Assembly (NCBI GenBank): GCA_012514785.1
Contig: JAAYZP010000487.1
Span: forward strand, 1-5,631
Length of the DNA: 5,631 nucleotides
DNA from: Propionibacterium sp.
GTDB taxonomy: Bacteria > Actinomycetota > Actinomycetes > Propionibacteriales > Propionibacteriaceae
Reading direction: 5' to 3'
Shown: one piece after another, positions 1 to 5,631 of the stretch
Numbering within the stretch: the stretch's first letter is position 1
How the letters are laid out: the number at the start of each line of letters is the position of its first letter
Program-made: the position numbers and the translations under genes
Notes under the pieces: generated by a model
The model's database searches: none
Seen by the model: the letters and a program-made list of their open reading frames with translations, nothing else
Told to the model about the DNA's origin: nothing

Positions 1-2888
1 TAGGTGGCCTCCTCGCCCGGGCTCATCGACATCATCAGCTGGGTCAGCTCGTCCGGGTCGAGGTTGAACTGGAACGCCTCCGCGAAGGCCTCCTCGTCGA
101 TGCTCATCGCCTGGGACATGTTCTCCGCGAGTTGCCCCATCGTCGACTCCATCGCGGCGCCGATCTGGGACTGCAGCGCGGCTCCGATCTGGGCCCCGAC
201 CTGGTCGGTGTAGACGGCCATGACCTGCTGCATATAGTCGCCGATCGCGGCCTGGAGCTGACGCTCCAGCGGTGCGGTGTCGATGCCGATGCCCGTGCTC
301 GCGAGCGCGGCCCCGCCCTCGGGGGAGGCGAGGAACAGCGGCAGCGTGGTGGCAACGTCGAGCGGGTCGTGCCCGCCGTCGCTCACGAACCGCAGGTAGG
401 CCTCGGCGAACTCGCTCGTCGGATCCGGCGTCGCCTCTTCGGCGGGGGGCTGTTCGCCAACGATCGCCCCCAGCGCCTGCTGCCCGGCGTCCGAGGCGAG
501 GAACAGCGGCAGGTTGGCCTCGACGTCGGTGGGGTCGAGCCCCGAGCCGACGGCGAACCCGATGTACGCCTCGACGAGCCCTCCCAGCGATTCGACGTCG
601 GTGCCCAACGCATCAGCGGCCTCCCCCAGCGCTTCCTGGCCCGCCGGGGACGCCGCGAACGCCGGCAGGTTTGCGGCGAGGTCGTCCGGATCGAGGGCCT
701 GCTCCTCGACGAAGGCGTCGTACGCGGCCATGAATCCGTCCGCCGCTGCGCCGAGGGCGTCCGTGTCGGGCGCGGGCGCCGGCTCCGGTTCGGGCGACGG
801 CGGCGGCGCGCTCCCCTGCGGGTCCGGGAGGACGAGCAGGTCGGTCAGGTCGAGGCCGTCGGCCAGGGACGAGAGGTCCAGCGCCGGCATCATGGCGGGG
901 TCGAGCGCGATGTCCGGCATCGAGATGTCGAGGCCGGAGGGGTCGATGCTCAGCATGGACTCGTCGACGGTGAACGCGCCCGCGATCGCGTCCTCGTCGA
1001 TGGTGACGAGCGAGGACATGTCGAACTCGTCCTCCACGGGTTCGTCGTCGCTGAAGCTGGTGCCCGTGAACACGTTGGTGCCGCGGTCCGCGAGCTGGCC
1101 GCGCACGATCGAGGACTCCGCGGCCCGCTCGATGACGTGCGTGGTGAGGCTCGGTGGGTAGTAGATGCCGGGCGCGAGCGCCGTGGCCGACGCGTCCTCC
1201 TTGGGCTTGAGCACGCCCGCGACCCGCAGCTCCTCGCCGTCGCGGACCAGGGAGCGCATGTGCGCGACGTCGCCCCGCCGGTCGGTCCAGACGTCGTAGT
1301 CGTCGTCGTAGCTGTAATAGTCGGTGGCGTGCACCAGCGAGAAGGTGACGTCCATGATCTCGTCGTACGTGAACGGCCCCGCAGGCCCGGGCTCGGTGAT
1401 GTCCTCGCCGTCGCGGAGCTGCTGGACCATGAGGTCGAGCTCGTCGGCGTCGCGCAGGCCGAGGGCGTAGAGCGTGAAGTCGGTGACACTGCCGTGGTCC
1501 GAGAGGACGACGACGACCTCGTCGTGGCCCTGCGGCCAGTCACCGGCGGCGACGTCGAACTGCTCCCTCACCAGCGTGAGGTCCTGCATCAGGGGCTGAA
1601 ACGCGTCGGTGCCCATCTGGGAGGCGAACGGCGCGCCGGCGTCCGAGCTCACCCCGATGCCGAGCGAGCTGAACGTGGTGTCGGGGTTGACCTGTCGCAC
1701 GCCGTCTTGCAGCTCGGGGCGGTAGATCTGGGGGGTCACGTCGTAGGAGTACTCGATGGCGTTGGCGTACTCATGGATGCCGTCGCCTCCGCCGTCGAGG
1801 TACGCCTTCAGCGAGGTGAGGTCGTTGGCATTGATGCCGCCGAACATCGCGCGGAGCATCACCATCTCCGTCACCAGGTCGTCGGTTTCGCCGTCGCCCG
1901 CGTCGGCGCCGCTCTCCCCACCCGTGGTGGTGGAGGCCAGCATGGCGGTCATGTCCATGCCCTGGGCGAGGATGCTCAGCGGGTACATCGAGAGCGTCTC
2001 TTCCTCGATGTTCTTGATGTACGCGTTGACGCCGTTGGCGAGCGCGAGGATGGCCGCGATCCCGATGATGCCGATGCTGCCCGCGAACGCGGTCATCAGG
2101 GTACGGCCCTTCTTGGTCATCAGGTTGTTGAAGGACAGGCCGAGCGCGGTCAGGAAGCCCATCCTCGTGCGCTTCGTCTCGTCCTTCTCCTCCGACTGCT
2201 CGGCCTCGGGGTGGAACGGGTCGGAGTCCTGCACGACGACGCCGTCGGAGAGCGCGACGGTGCGGGTGGCGTACTCCTCGGCGAGCTCGGGGTTGTGGGT
2301 GACCATCACCACGAGGCGGCTCTTCGCGATCTCGGTCAGCAGCGCCATGATCTGGACGCTGGTGTGCGAGTCGAGCGCGCCGGTGGGCTCGTCGGCCAGC
2401 AGGATCTCGGGGTCGTTGATCAATGCCCGCGCGATGGCGACGCGCTGCATCTGGCCGCCGGAAAGCTGGTTGGGGCGCTTGTGGACATGGTCGGCCAGGC
2501 CCACGTCGTCGAGTGCGGCCAGCGCCCGAGCCTTGCGCTCGGAGCGCGAGACGCCCGCGAGCGTGAGCGCGAGCTCGACGTTGGCCAGCACGGTCTGGTG
2601 CGGGATCAGGTTGTAGCTCTGGAACACGAAGCCGACGCGGTTGTTGCGGTAGGTGTCCCAGTCGCGGTCCTTGTACTCCTCGGTGGAGACCCCGTCGATG
2701 ATGATGTCGCCGGAGTCGTACTGGTCGAGGCCGCCCACGATGTTGAGCATCGTCGTCTTGCCCGAGCCCGAGGGGCCGAGGACGGCCACGAACTCGTTGT
2801 CCCTGAATGCGATGGTGACATCGTCCAGCGCCGTCTGCGTGAACGAGCCGGTGGTGTAGGACTTCTTGACGTTCAGGAGTTGGAGCAT
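1..2888 (-). CDS. Fused ABC transporter ATP-binding/permease protein (MacB-like), C-terminus cut by window edge
   Basis: The frame is open for 962 codons from the ATG at 2888 to the left edge. Residues 1-225 form a complete ABC ATPase: Walker A GPSGSGKT (38-45), Q-loop Q90, signature LSGGQMQR (142-149), Walker B ILLADEP (162-168) with E167, D-loop ALDS (171-174) and switch H198. It resembles the LolD/MacB class. A charged linker (228-242) leads to a membrane segment at about 265-284. Everything from about 292 to the edge is hydrophilic and acidic, so probably extracellular, with a Pro-rich hinge (688-707), three 37-residue repeats (719-863) and an Ala/Gln/Met-rich helical stretch (872-950). 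Fused relatives end in an FtsX-type domain with three membrane segments, which must lie beyond the window. The last partial codon is TA-something; Tyr fits the family better than a stop. Substrate is unknown; peptide or lipid export, or envelope signalling, are possibilities. I chose the ATG because the ABC fold begins directly after it and a weak purine-rich site precedes it. Confidence 0.9.
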   Translation of the reverse strand, partial: MLQLLNVKKSYTTGSFTQTALDDVTIAFRDNEFVAVLGPSGSGKTTMLNIVGGLDQYDSGDIIIDGVSTEEYKDRDWDTYRNNRVGFVFQSYNLIPHQTVLANVELALTLAGVSRSERKARALAALDDVGLADHVHKRPNQLSGGQMQRVAIARALINDPEILLADEPTGALDSHTSVQIMALLTEIAKSRLVVMVTHNPELAEEYATRTVALSDGVVVQDSDPFHPEAEQSEEKDETKRTRMGFLTALGLSFNNLMTKKGRTLMTAFAGSIGIIGIAAILALANGVNAYIKNIEEETLSMYPLSILAQGMDMTAMLASTTTGGESGADAGDGETDDLVTEMVMLRAMFGGINANDLTSLKAYLDGGGDGIHEYANAIEYSYDVTPQIYRPELQDGVRQVNPDTTFSSLGIGVSSDAGAPFASQMGTDAFQPLMQDLTLVREQFDVAAGDWPQGHDEVVVVLSDHGSVTDFTLYALGLRDADELDLMVQQLRDGEDITEPGPAGPFTYDEIMDVTFSLVHATDYYSYDDDYDVWTDRRGDVAHMRSLVRDGEELRVAGVLKPKEDASATALAPGIYYPPSLTTHVIERAAESSIVRGQLADRGTNVFTGTSFSDDEPVEDEFDMSSLVTIDEDAIAGAFTVDESMLSIDPSGLDISMPDIALDPAMMPALDLSSLADGLDLTDLLVLPDPQGSAPPPSPEPEPAPAPDTDALGAAADGFMAAYDAFVEEQALDPDDLAANLPAFAASPAGQEALGEAADALGTDVESLGGLVEAYIGFAVGSGLDPTDVEANLPLFLASDAGQQALGAIVGEQPPAEEATPDPTSEFAEAYLRFVSDGGHDPLDVATTLPLFLASPEGGAALASTGIGIDTAPLERQLQAAIGDYMQQVMAVYTDQVGAQIGAALQSQIGAAMESTMGQLAENMSQAMSIDEEAFAEAFQFNLDPDELTQLMMSMSPGEEAT
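300..734 (-). repeat. Three copies of a 37-residue module in the extracellular part of the ABC protein
   Basis: Module A is residues 719-755 (DNA 624-734), B is 771-807 (468-578) and C is 827-863 (300-410). Each has the pattern AY-x2-F, five residues, then (L/H)DP-x-D(L/V), then LP-x-F-x-AS and a final G-x2-AL. They align without gaps. By hand count A and B share 20 of 37 residues, B and C 19, A and C 18. Spacers are 15 and 19 residues, with D/E/P/G/A-rich sequence. I do not recognise the module as a named domain. Each copy looks like two short helices around an LP-x-F turn. They follow the Pro-rich hinge, as expected for a stalk or a binding array projecting from the membrane. Confidence 0.88.
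325..512 (-). repeat. Exact 20-bp direct repeat within modules B and C
   Basis: Positions 325-344 and 493-512 are identical over 20 bases, 168 bp (56 codons) apart and in the same reading frame. They encode the LPLFLAS core of modules C and B. The flanking bases differ. Module A has the same protein core but a more diverged DNA sequence, so B and C may have been duplicated or homogenised more recently than A. Confidence 0.9.
768..827 (-). other. Pro-rich hinge in the ABC protein (residues 688-707)
   Basis: This 20-residue stretch contains ten prolines, alternating mainly with Glu, Ala and Ser (PPPSPEPEPAPAP at its centre). It separates the acidic extracellular domain from the triple-repeat section. 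Such segments usually form extended, fairly stiff linkers. No catalytic role is implied. Confidence 0.75.
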
Positions 2889-2896
2889 CGGGGGAA

Positions 2897-2903
2897 CTTT
2901 CTT
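2897..2903 (-). promoter_or_regulatory. Weak ribosome-binding site of the ABC gene
   Basis: On the minus strand AAGAAAG lies 8 nt before the ATG at 2888. It is purine-rich but only partly complementary to the anti-Shine-Dalgarno sequence. It supports this start, because no better site precedes another plausible start nearby. Confidence 0.4.
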
Positions 2904-2958
2904 GGAATCCGCAGGACGCTGGCGCCCGGGGATCGGGCCGGCGCGGATGGCACGACAC

Positions 2959-2987
2959 AGTGTAGTTGGCTCTGACAAGCAGGGGAA
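2959..2987 (-). promoter_or_regulatory. Possible promoter of the ABC gene
   Basis: On the minus strand TACACT (2964-2959) fits the actinobacterial -10 pattern TANNNT and would start transcription near 2952, leaving a leader of about 64 nt. The hexamer 17 bp upstream (TTCCCC, 2987-2982) is a poor -35 and lies inside the hairpin after ramB. The -10 overlaps a small palindrome, ACACAGTGT (2955-2963, plus strand). A separate promoter would explain the 124-bp gap after ramB. Confidence 0.3.
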
Positions 2988-2998
2988 TTCGCCCCTGC
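2979..2998 (-). terminator. GC-rich hairpin 14 nt past the ramB stop, possible terminator
   Basis: GCAGGGG (2979-2985) and CCCCTGC (2992-2998) form a perfect 7-bp stem with a 6-nt loop. It lies just downstream of the ramB stop codon and ahead of the ABC gene. On the ramB strand the sequence after the stem (TTGTCAGAG) has no T-run, so it is not a classical intrinsic terminator. Hairpins without a U-tract are common ends of actinobacterial genes, but could also only protect the mRNA 3' end. Confidence 0.45.
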
Positions 2999-3012
2999 GA
3001 CGGTCCGTCCGG

Positions 3013-4479
3013 TCAGGTGTGCGAGTCGAGGAACTGGAACACCTCGGTGTCGTCGACGCCGGGGAACGTGCCGGGTGGCAGAGCGGCGAGCAGGTGCGCG
3101 TGGGTGCGGGCGCTCGGCCAGACGCGCCCTGACCAGCGGGCCGTCAGGTCGTCGGGCGCGCGCCGGCAGCAGGACGGATCCGGGCAGGTGGATACGGACT
3201 TTTCCCTGGTCTCACGGCCACGGAACCACTTCGAGTCCCGGTACTGCACCCCCACGCAGGTCGAGAACGCGCCCGACGACGCGAGCTCCACCCGAGCGGT
3301 GCACCAGTAGGTGCCGTTCGGCGTGTCCGTGTACTGGTTGAAAGCGTTGAACTTGTCCGGGACGTCGAATACCTGGCGCGAGGTCCACTGTCGGCACACG
3401 GGCTGGCCCTCGATGGCGCCGAGGTTGTCCTTGGGGAACGTGACGCCGTCGTTCTCGTAGGCCTTGTAGATGATCCCGGACTCGTGGACACGCTGGAAGT
3501 GCACGGGGATGTCGAGGTGCCGCGTGGCGAGGTTGGTGAACCGGTGCGACACCGCCTCGTAGCTGACGGCGAAGGCGTCGCGGAGGTCCTCCACCGCGAT
3601 CTCCCTGCGCGTTTTGGCGTGCTGGAGGTACTGCACCGCCGGCACCTCCGGCATGAGCAGTGCGGCGGCGAAGTAGTTGGTTTCGATGCGCTGCCGGAGG
3701 AAGTCGCCGTAGCTCGTCGGGGGCTCGTGGCCGCGGACGTGGTGGCCGAGCGCCTGCAGCAGCACGGAGCGAGGCTCGTGGTCGCGCTGGTTGGCGGCGG
3801 GCAGGTAGATCTTCATGTGCTTCAGGTCGGTGACCGAGCGCGTCGAGTGCGGCAGGTCCCCCACCTGGTGCAGGGAGAAGCCCAGGTGTTCGGTGATCGC
3901 GCCGATGAGGTGCTGGGACAGGGGGCCCGATGCGTAATCGACGCGCGCGAGCAGCTTGGCGGCCTCCGCCTCGAGCTCGGGGAAGTAGTTGTCGCGCTCG
4001 CGCATCTCCTCCCGCAGCTGCGCGTTGGCCCGCCGCGCTTCCTCGGGCGTGGCGATCCGCTCGGCCGCCTCGCGGGCCAGTTCGCGATGCAGTGCCACCA
4101 GCGATTCCAGCACCTCCATCGGCATCCGCGGCGAGATCCGCACGGCGGGCAGCCCCTTGGAACGGGCGAGCGGGGAGTGCATCAGGTGCTCGAGCTCGAC
4201 TTCCAGGCGCCCCCGACGTGTGCTGACGGGCGCCGTCAGCTCGTCCAGCGTGGCCTCGTAGACGGCGGCGAGCTTGTGCAGCATCGAGAGCTTCGCCTCC
4301 CGCTTGCCGTTCTCCACCATGGACAGCTGCGATGAGGCGACGCCGGAGCGTTCGGCCACCTGCGCGAGCGTCAGCCCGCGGTCCTTGCGGAGGTCGCGCA
4401 GCCGTCGTCCCAGCGAAATCGGATCGAAAGCGTCCGCTTCGGGTGCCGCGCCGACCCGGAAATCCTCATCTACTCCCAT
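3013..4479 (-). CDS. ramB: RamB-like transcriptional regulator (XRE helix-turn-helix + degenerate IrrE/M78 domain), ScfR family
   Basis: This complete 488-residue gene encodes a regulator resembling RamB, which controls acetate and glyoxylate-cycle genes in Corynebacterium and Mycobacterium. Residues 23-81 are an XRE helix-turn-helix (LTLAQVAERSGVASSQLS at 36-53, then VENGKRE). Residues 120-180 are charged and helical. Residues 240-277 match the IrrE/peptidase M78 core, ending in NYFAAALLMP (268-277), but the HExxH zinc motif reads HVRGH (247-251), so Glu is Val and peptidase activity is unlikely. The C-terminal third (from about 325) matches the ScfR/DUF2083-type region and carries C362, C393, C408, C432, C437 and C438, the last three as CPDPSCC. 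The domain probably senses a metabolite or acyl-CoA; this is inference. The frame extends upstream to 4662, but the extra residues are low-quality sequence overlapping aceA. The ATG at 4479 puts the helix-turn-helix near the N-terminus. The gene diverges from aceA, its likely target. The symbol rests on domain order and context, not on a database match. Confidence 0.88.
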   Translation of the reverse strand: MGVDEDFRVGAAPEADAFDPISLGRRLRDLRKDRGLTLAQVAERSGVASSQLSMVENGKREAKLSMLHKLAAVYEATLDELTAPVSTRRGRLEVELEHLMHSPLARSKGLPAVRISPRMPMEVLESLVALHRELAREAAERIATPEEARRANAQLREEMRERDNYFPELEAEAAKLLARVDYASGPLSQHLIGAITEHLGFSLHQVGDLPHSTRSVTDLKHMKIYLPAANQRDHEPRSVLLQALGHHVRGHEPPTSYGDFLRQRIETNYFAAALLMPEVPAVQYLQHAKTRREIAVEDLRDAFAVSYEAVSHRFTNLATRHLDIPVHFQRVHESGIIYKAYENDGVTFPKDNLGAIEGQPVCRQWTSRQVFDVPDKFNAFNQYTDTPNGTYWCTARVELASSGAFSTCVGVQYRDSKWFRGRETREKSVSTCPDPSCCRRAPDDLTARWSGRVWPSARTHAHLLAALPPGTFPGVDDTEVFQFLDSHT

Positions 4480-4502
4480 GAAATTCACTGTACGGGAATT
4501 TC
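4480..4502. promoter_or_regulatory. Perfect 7-bp inverted repeat at the ramB start, candidate operator
   Basis: GAAATTC (4480-4486) and GAATTTC (4496-4502) are exact reverse complements separated by 9 bp. The arm centres are 16 bp apart, which suits a dimeric helix-turn-helix protein. The arms are AT-rich in otherwise GC-rich DNA, flank the proposed ramB -10 hexamer, and the left arm directly adjoins the ramB ATG. A bound protein would block ramB transcription, which suits autoregulation. It does not match the TTTGCAAA-type RamB site as I recall it from Corynebacterium, so the identity of the binder is inference. Confidence 0.45.
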
Positions 4503-4515
4503 TGCACTTCTTCCA
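4487..4515 (-). promoter_or_regulatory. Probable ramB promoter, possibly giving a leaderless mRNA
   Basis: On the minus strand TACAGT (4492-4487) fits TANNNT and ends 7 nt before the A of the ATG at 4479, so transcription would start at or next to the start codon. No Shine-Dalgarno-like sequence lies in the 15 nt before the ATG. Both facts fit a leaderless transcript, which is common in actinobacteria. The hexamer 17 bp upstream, TGGAAG (4515-4510), is a weak -35. A GTG at 4488 is an in-frame alternative start three codons upstream. Confidence 0.45.
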
Positions 4516-4594
4516 CGGAAAGATGTCTATCAATTCCTTGCTTGCTGCCGGAGAGTGGTTCCCAAGACACACACACCGCTGTGAAAAGCACGAC

Positions 4595-4600
4595 AGGAAG
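4595..4600 (+). promoter_or_regulatory. Ribosome-binding site of aceA
   Basis: AGGAAG lies 9 nt before the ATG at 4610. It is a good Shine-Dalgarno match at suitable spacing and fixes the start of isocitrate lyase. Confidence 0.75.
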
Positions 4601-4609
4601 CAGAGTCCG

Positions 4610-5631
4610 ATGCACGAGCCCATCTCCGCCGAACTCCTCGAACACGATTGGAGCACCAACACCCGCTGGAAGAACGTCCGGCGCGACTACTCCGCCGACG
4701 ACGTCATCCGGCTCCGCGGACGCGTCCAGGAGGAGCACACCCTGGCCCGTCGTGGCGCCGAGAAGCTCTGGGAGCAGATCCACACCGACGACTTCACCAA
4801 CGCGCTCGGCGCGCTGACCGGCAACCAGGCCGTCCAGCAGGTCAAGGCCGGGCTGAAGGCCATCTACCTCTCGGGTTGGCAGGTGGCCGCCGACGCCAAC
4901 CTCTCCGGCCACACCTACCCGGACCAGTCCCTCTACCCGGCCAACTCCGTGCCGCAGGTGGTCCGTCGTATCAACAATGCGCTCCTGCGCGCCGACCAGA
5001 TCGAGCACGCGGAGGGCATCCACACCGTCGAGGACTGGCTGGTGCCGATCGTCGCCGACGCGGAGGCCGGCTTCGGCGGGCCGCTGAACGCGTACGAGCT
5101 GATGAAGTCCATGATCACCGCCGGCGCCGCAGGCGTCCACTGGGAGGACCAGCTCGCGTCCGAGAAGAAGTGCGGCCACCTGGGCGGCAAGGTGCTGATC
5201 CCGACGAAGCAGCACGAGCGCACGCTGAACGCGGCCCGGCTCGCGGCCGACGTCGCCGGGGTGCCGAGCATCATCGTCGCGCGCACCGACGCGGAGTCGG
5301 CCACGCTGATCACCTCCGACGTCGACGAGCGCGACCGGGAGTTCATCACCGGCGAGCGGACGAGCGAGGGCTTCTACAAGGTCCGCGGCGGCCTGGAGTC
5401 CTGCATCGCCCGAGGCAAGGCGTACGCCAACTACGCGGACCTGCTCTGGATGGAGACCGGGACGCCCGACCTGGAATTGGCGAAGCAGTTCGCCGAGGCA
5501 ATCAAGGCGGAACACCCGGATCAGCTGCTGGCGTACAACTGCTCGCCGTCGTTCAACTGGTCGAAGCACCTGGACCCGGACACCATCGCCTCCTTCCAGA
5601 AGGAGCTCGGCGCCATGGGTTACCGCTTCCA
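4610..5631 (+). CDS. aceA: Isocitrate lyase, C-terminus cut by window edge
   Basis: Isocitrate lyase splits isocitrate into glyoxylate and succinate, the first step of the glyoxylate shunt, allowing growth on acetate or fatty acids. It is a cytosolic Mg-dependent TIM-barrel enzyme, normally a tetramer. The window holds 340 complete codons plus two bases; bacterial enzymes of this type have about 430, so roughly 90 residues are missing. The signature KKCGH is at 186-190 with catalytic C188. Other expected active-site residues are present: SGW (88-90), D105 in GHTYPDQSLYP (100-110), metal ligand D150 with E152, E179, R225, and the N310/S312/S314 cluster in NCSPSFNW. All sit three positions earlier than in Mycobacterium tuberculosis Icl1 as I recall its numbering, so this is the short AceA/Icl1 type, not the long AceA2 form. 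No frameshift or substitution suggests loss of activity. It is transcribed away from the RamB-like gene, which probably controls it. Malate synthase is not in the window. Confidence 0.97.
   Translation, partial: MHEPISAELLEHDWSTNTRWKNVRRDYSADDVIRLRGRVQEEHTLARRGAEKLWEQIHTDDFTNALGALTGNQAVQQVKAGLKAIYLSGWQVAADANLSGHTYPDQSLYPANSVPQVVRRINNALLRADQIEHAEGIHTVEDWLVPIVADAEAGFGGPLNAYELMKSMITAGAAGVHWEDQLASEKKCGHLGGKVLIPTKQHERTLNAARLAADVAGVPSIIVARTDAESATLITSDVDERDREFITGERTSEGFYKVRGGLESCIARGKAYANYADLLWMETGTPDLELAKQFAEAIKAEHPDQLLAYNCSPSFNWSKHLDPDTIASFQKELGAMGYRF

Larger units (their letters stand above)
4480..4609. promoter_or_regulatory. Divergent ramB-aceA control region
   Basis: This 130-bp gap must hold the promoters of both genes. 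The ramB end (4480-4515) carries the -10 box and inverted repeat. For aceA I see no convincing promoter: TATCAA (4528-4533) is the best -10-like hexamer and lacks a recognisable -35. Other features are TTGC twice in tandem (4538-4545), an alternating AC run (4567-4576) and a short dyad CACA-N4-TGTG (4572-4583). One or more could bind regulators such as RamB, RamA or GlxR; nothing matches well enough to name. Confidence 0.6.

Noticed and set aside
1771..2958. A 395-codon minus-strand frame overlapping the ATPase region
   Set aside because: It is a frame-shifted shadow, rich in Arg, Pro and Gly, with no motif. The ATPase motifs all lie in the other minus-strand frame.
132..2975. A 947-codon open frame on the plus strand with a TTG start
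   Set aside because: It is the codon-for-codon antisense mirror of the ABC gene. Its product is Arg/Val/Gly/His-rich low-complexity sequence without domains, while the minus-strand frame shows a complete ABC ATPase.
3484..4335. A 283-codon plus-strand frame opposite ramB
   Set aside because: It is the mirror of the regulator's codons; the product is Arg/Val/Gly/His-rich with no recognisable domain.
4504..4533. Possible aceA promoter with -10 TATCAA
   Set aside because: No hexamer at 16-18 bp upstream resembles a -35, and the sixth base of the -10 is not T. It is mentioned only as part of the control region.
4480..4662. N-terminal extension of the regulator by 61 residues to an upstream ATG
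   Set aside because: It would overlap the aceA start and its ribosome-binding site. The added sequence is Cys/Ser-rich, unlike the rest, and the known family begins close to the helix-turn-helix.
4466..5569. A 367-codon minus-strand frame opposite aceA
   Set aside because: It is an antisense shadow. The plus strand encodes isocitrate lyase with its active-site residues in order.
1..5631. tRNA, rRNA, CRISPR array, insertion sequence or prophage signals
   Set aside because: None seen. Nearly all of the window is explained by three genes, there are no regularly spaced non-coding repeats, and no transposase or integrase motifs appear in any frame.

Overview
The window is high-GC, protein-dense DNA with strong G/C preference at third codon positions. 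It comes from an actinobacterium. The evidence is the codon use, a RamB-type regulator facing an actinobacterial-type isocitrate lyase gene, and a fused ABC ATPase/permease of a kind common in Actinobacteria. I cannot name the genus; Propionibacteriales or a neighbouring order is a guess.

Layout from left to right. (1) Positions 1-2888, minus strand: a long gene, cut by the left edge, for one polypeptide with an N-terminal MacB/LolD-type ABC ATPase, a first membrane segment and a very large extracellular region. The extracellular part has a Pro-rich hinge and three copies of a 37-residue module. The C-terminal membrane segments expected of the family lie outside the window. (2) Positions 2889-3012: a 124-bp gap with a GC-rich hairpin just after the next gene's stop and a possible promoter for the ABC gene. 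(3) Positions 3013-4479, minus strand: a complete 488-residue RamB-like regulator with an XRE helix-turn-helix, a degenerate IrrE/M78-like domain and a Cys-rich C-terminus. (4) Positions 4480-4609: a 130-bp divergent control region with a perfect 7-bp inverted repeat over the likely ramB -10 box. (5) Positions 4610 to the right edge, plus strand: isocitrate lyase (aceA), 340 complete codons of about 430, with all catalytic residues expected in this part present.

Functional reading. Isocitrate lyase is the first enzyme of the glyoxylate shunt, needed for growth on acetate or fatty acids. RamB is known in Corynebacterium and Mycobacterium as a regulator of acetate and glyoxylate genes, so the divergent pair is a coherent regulator-target unit. 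The ABC protein follows ramB on the same strand but is separated by a hairpin and probably has its own promoter. A functional link to acetate metabolism is not shown. The least explained parts are the triplicated extracellular module and the inverted repeat in the ramB promoter.
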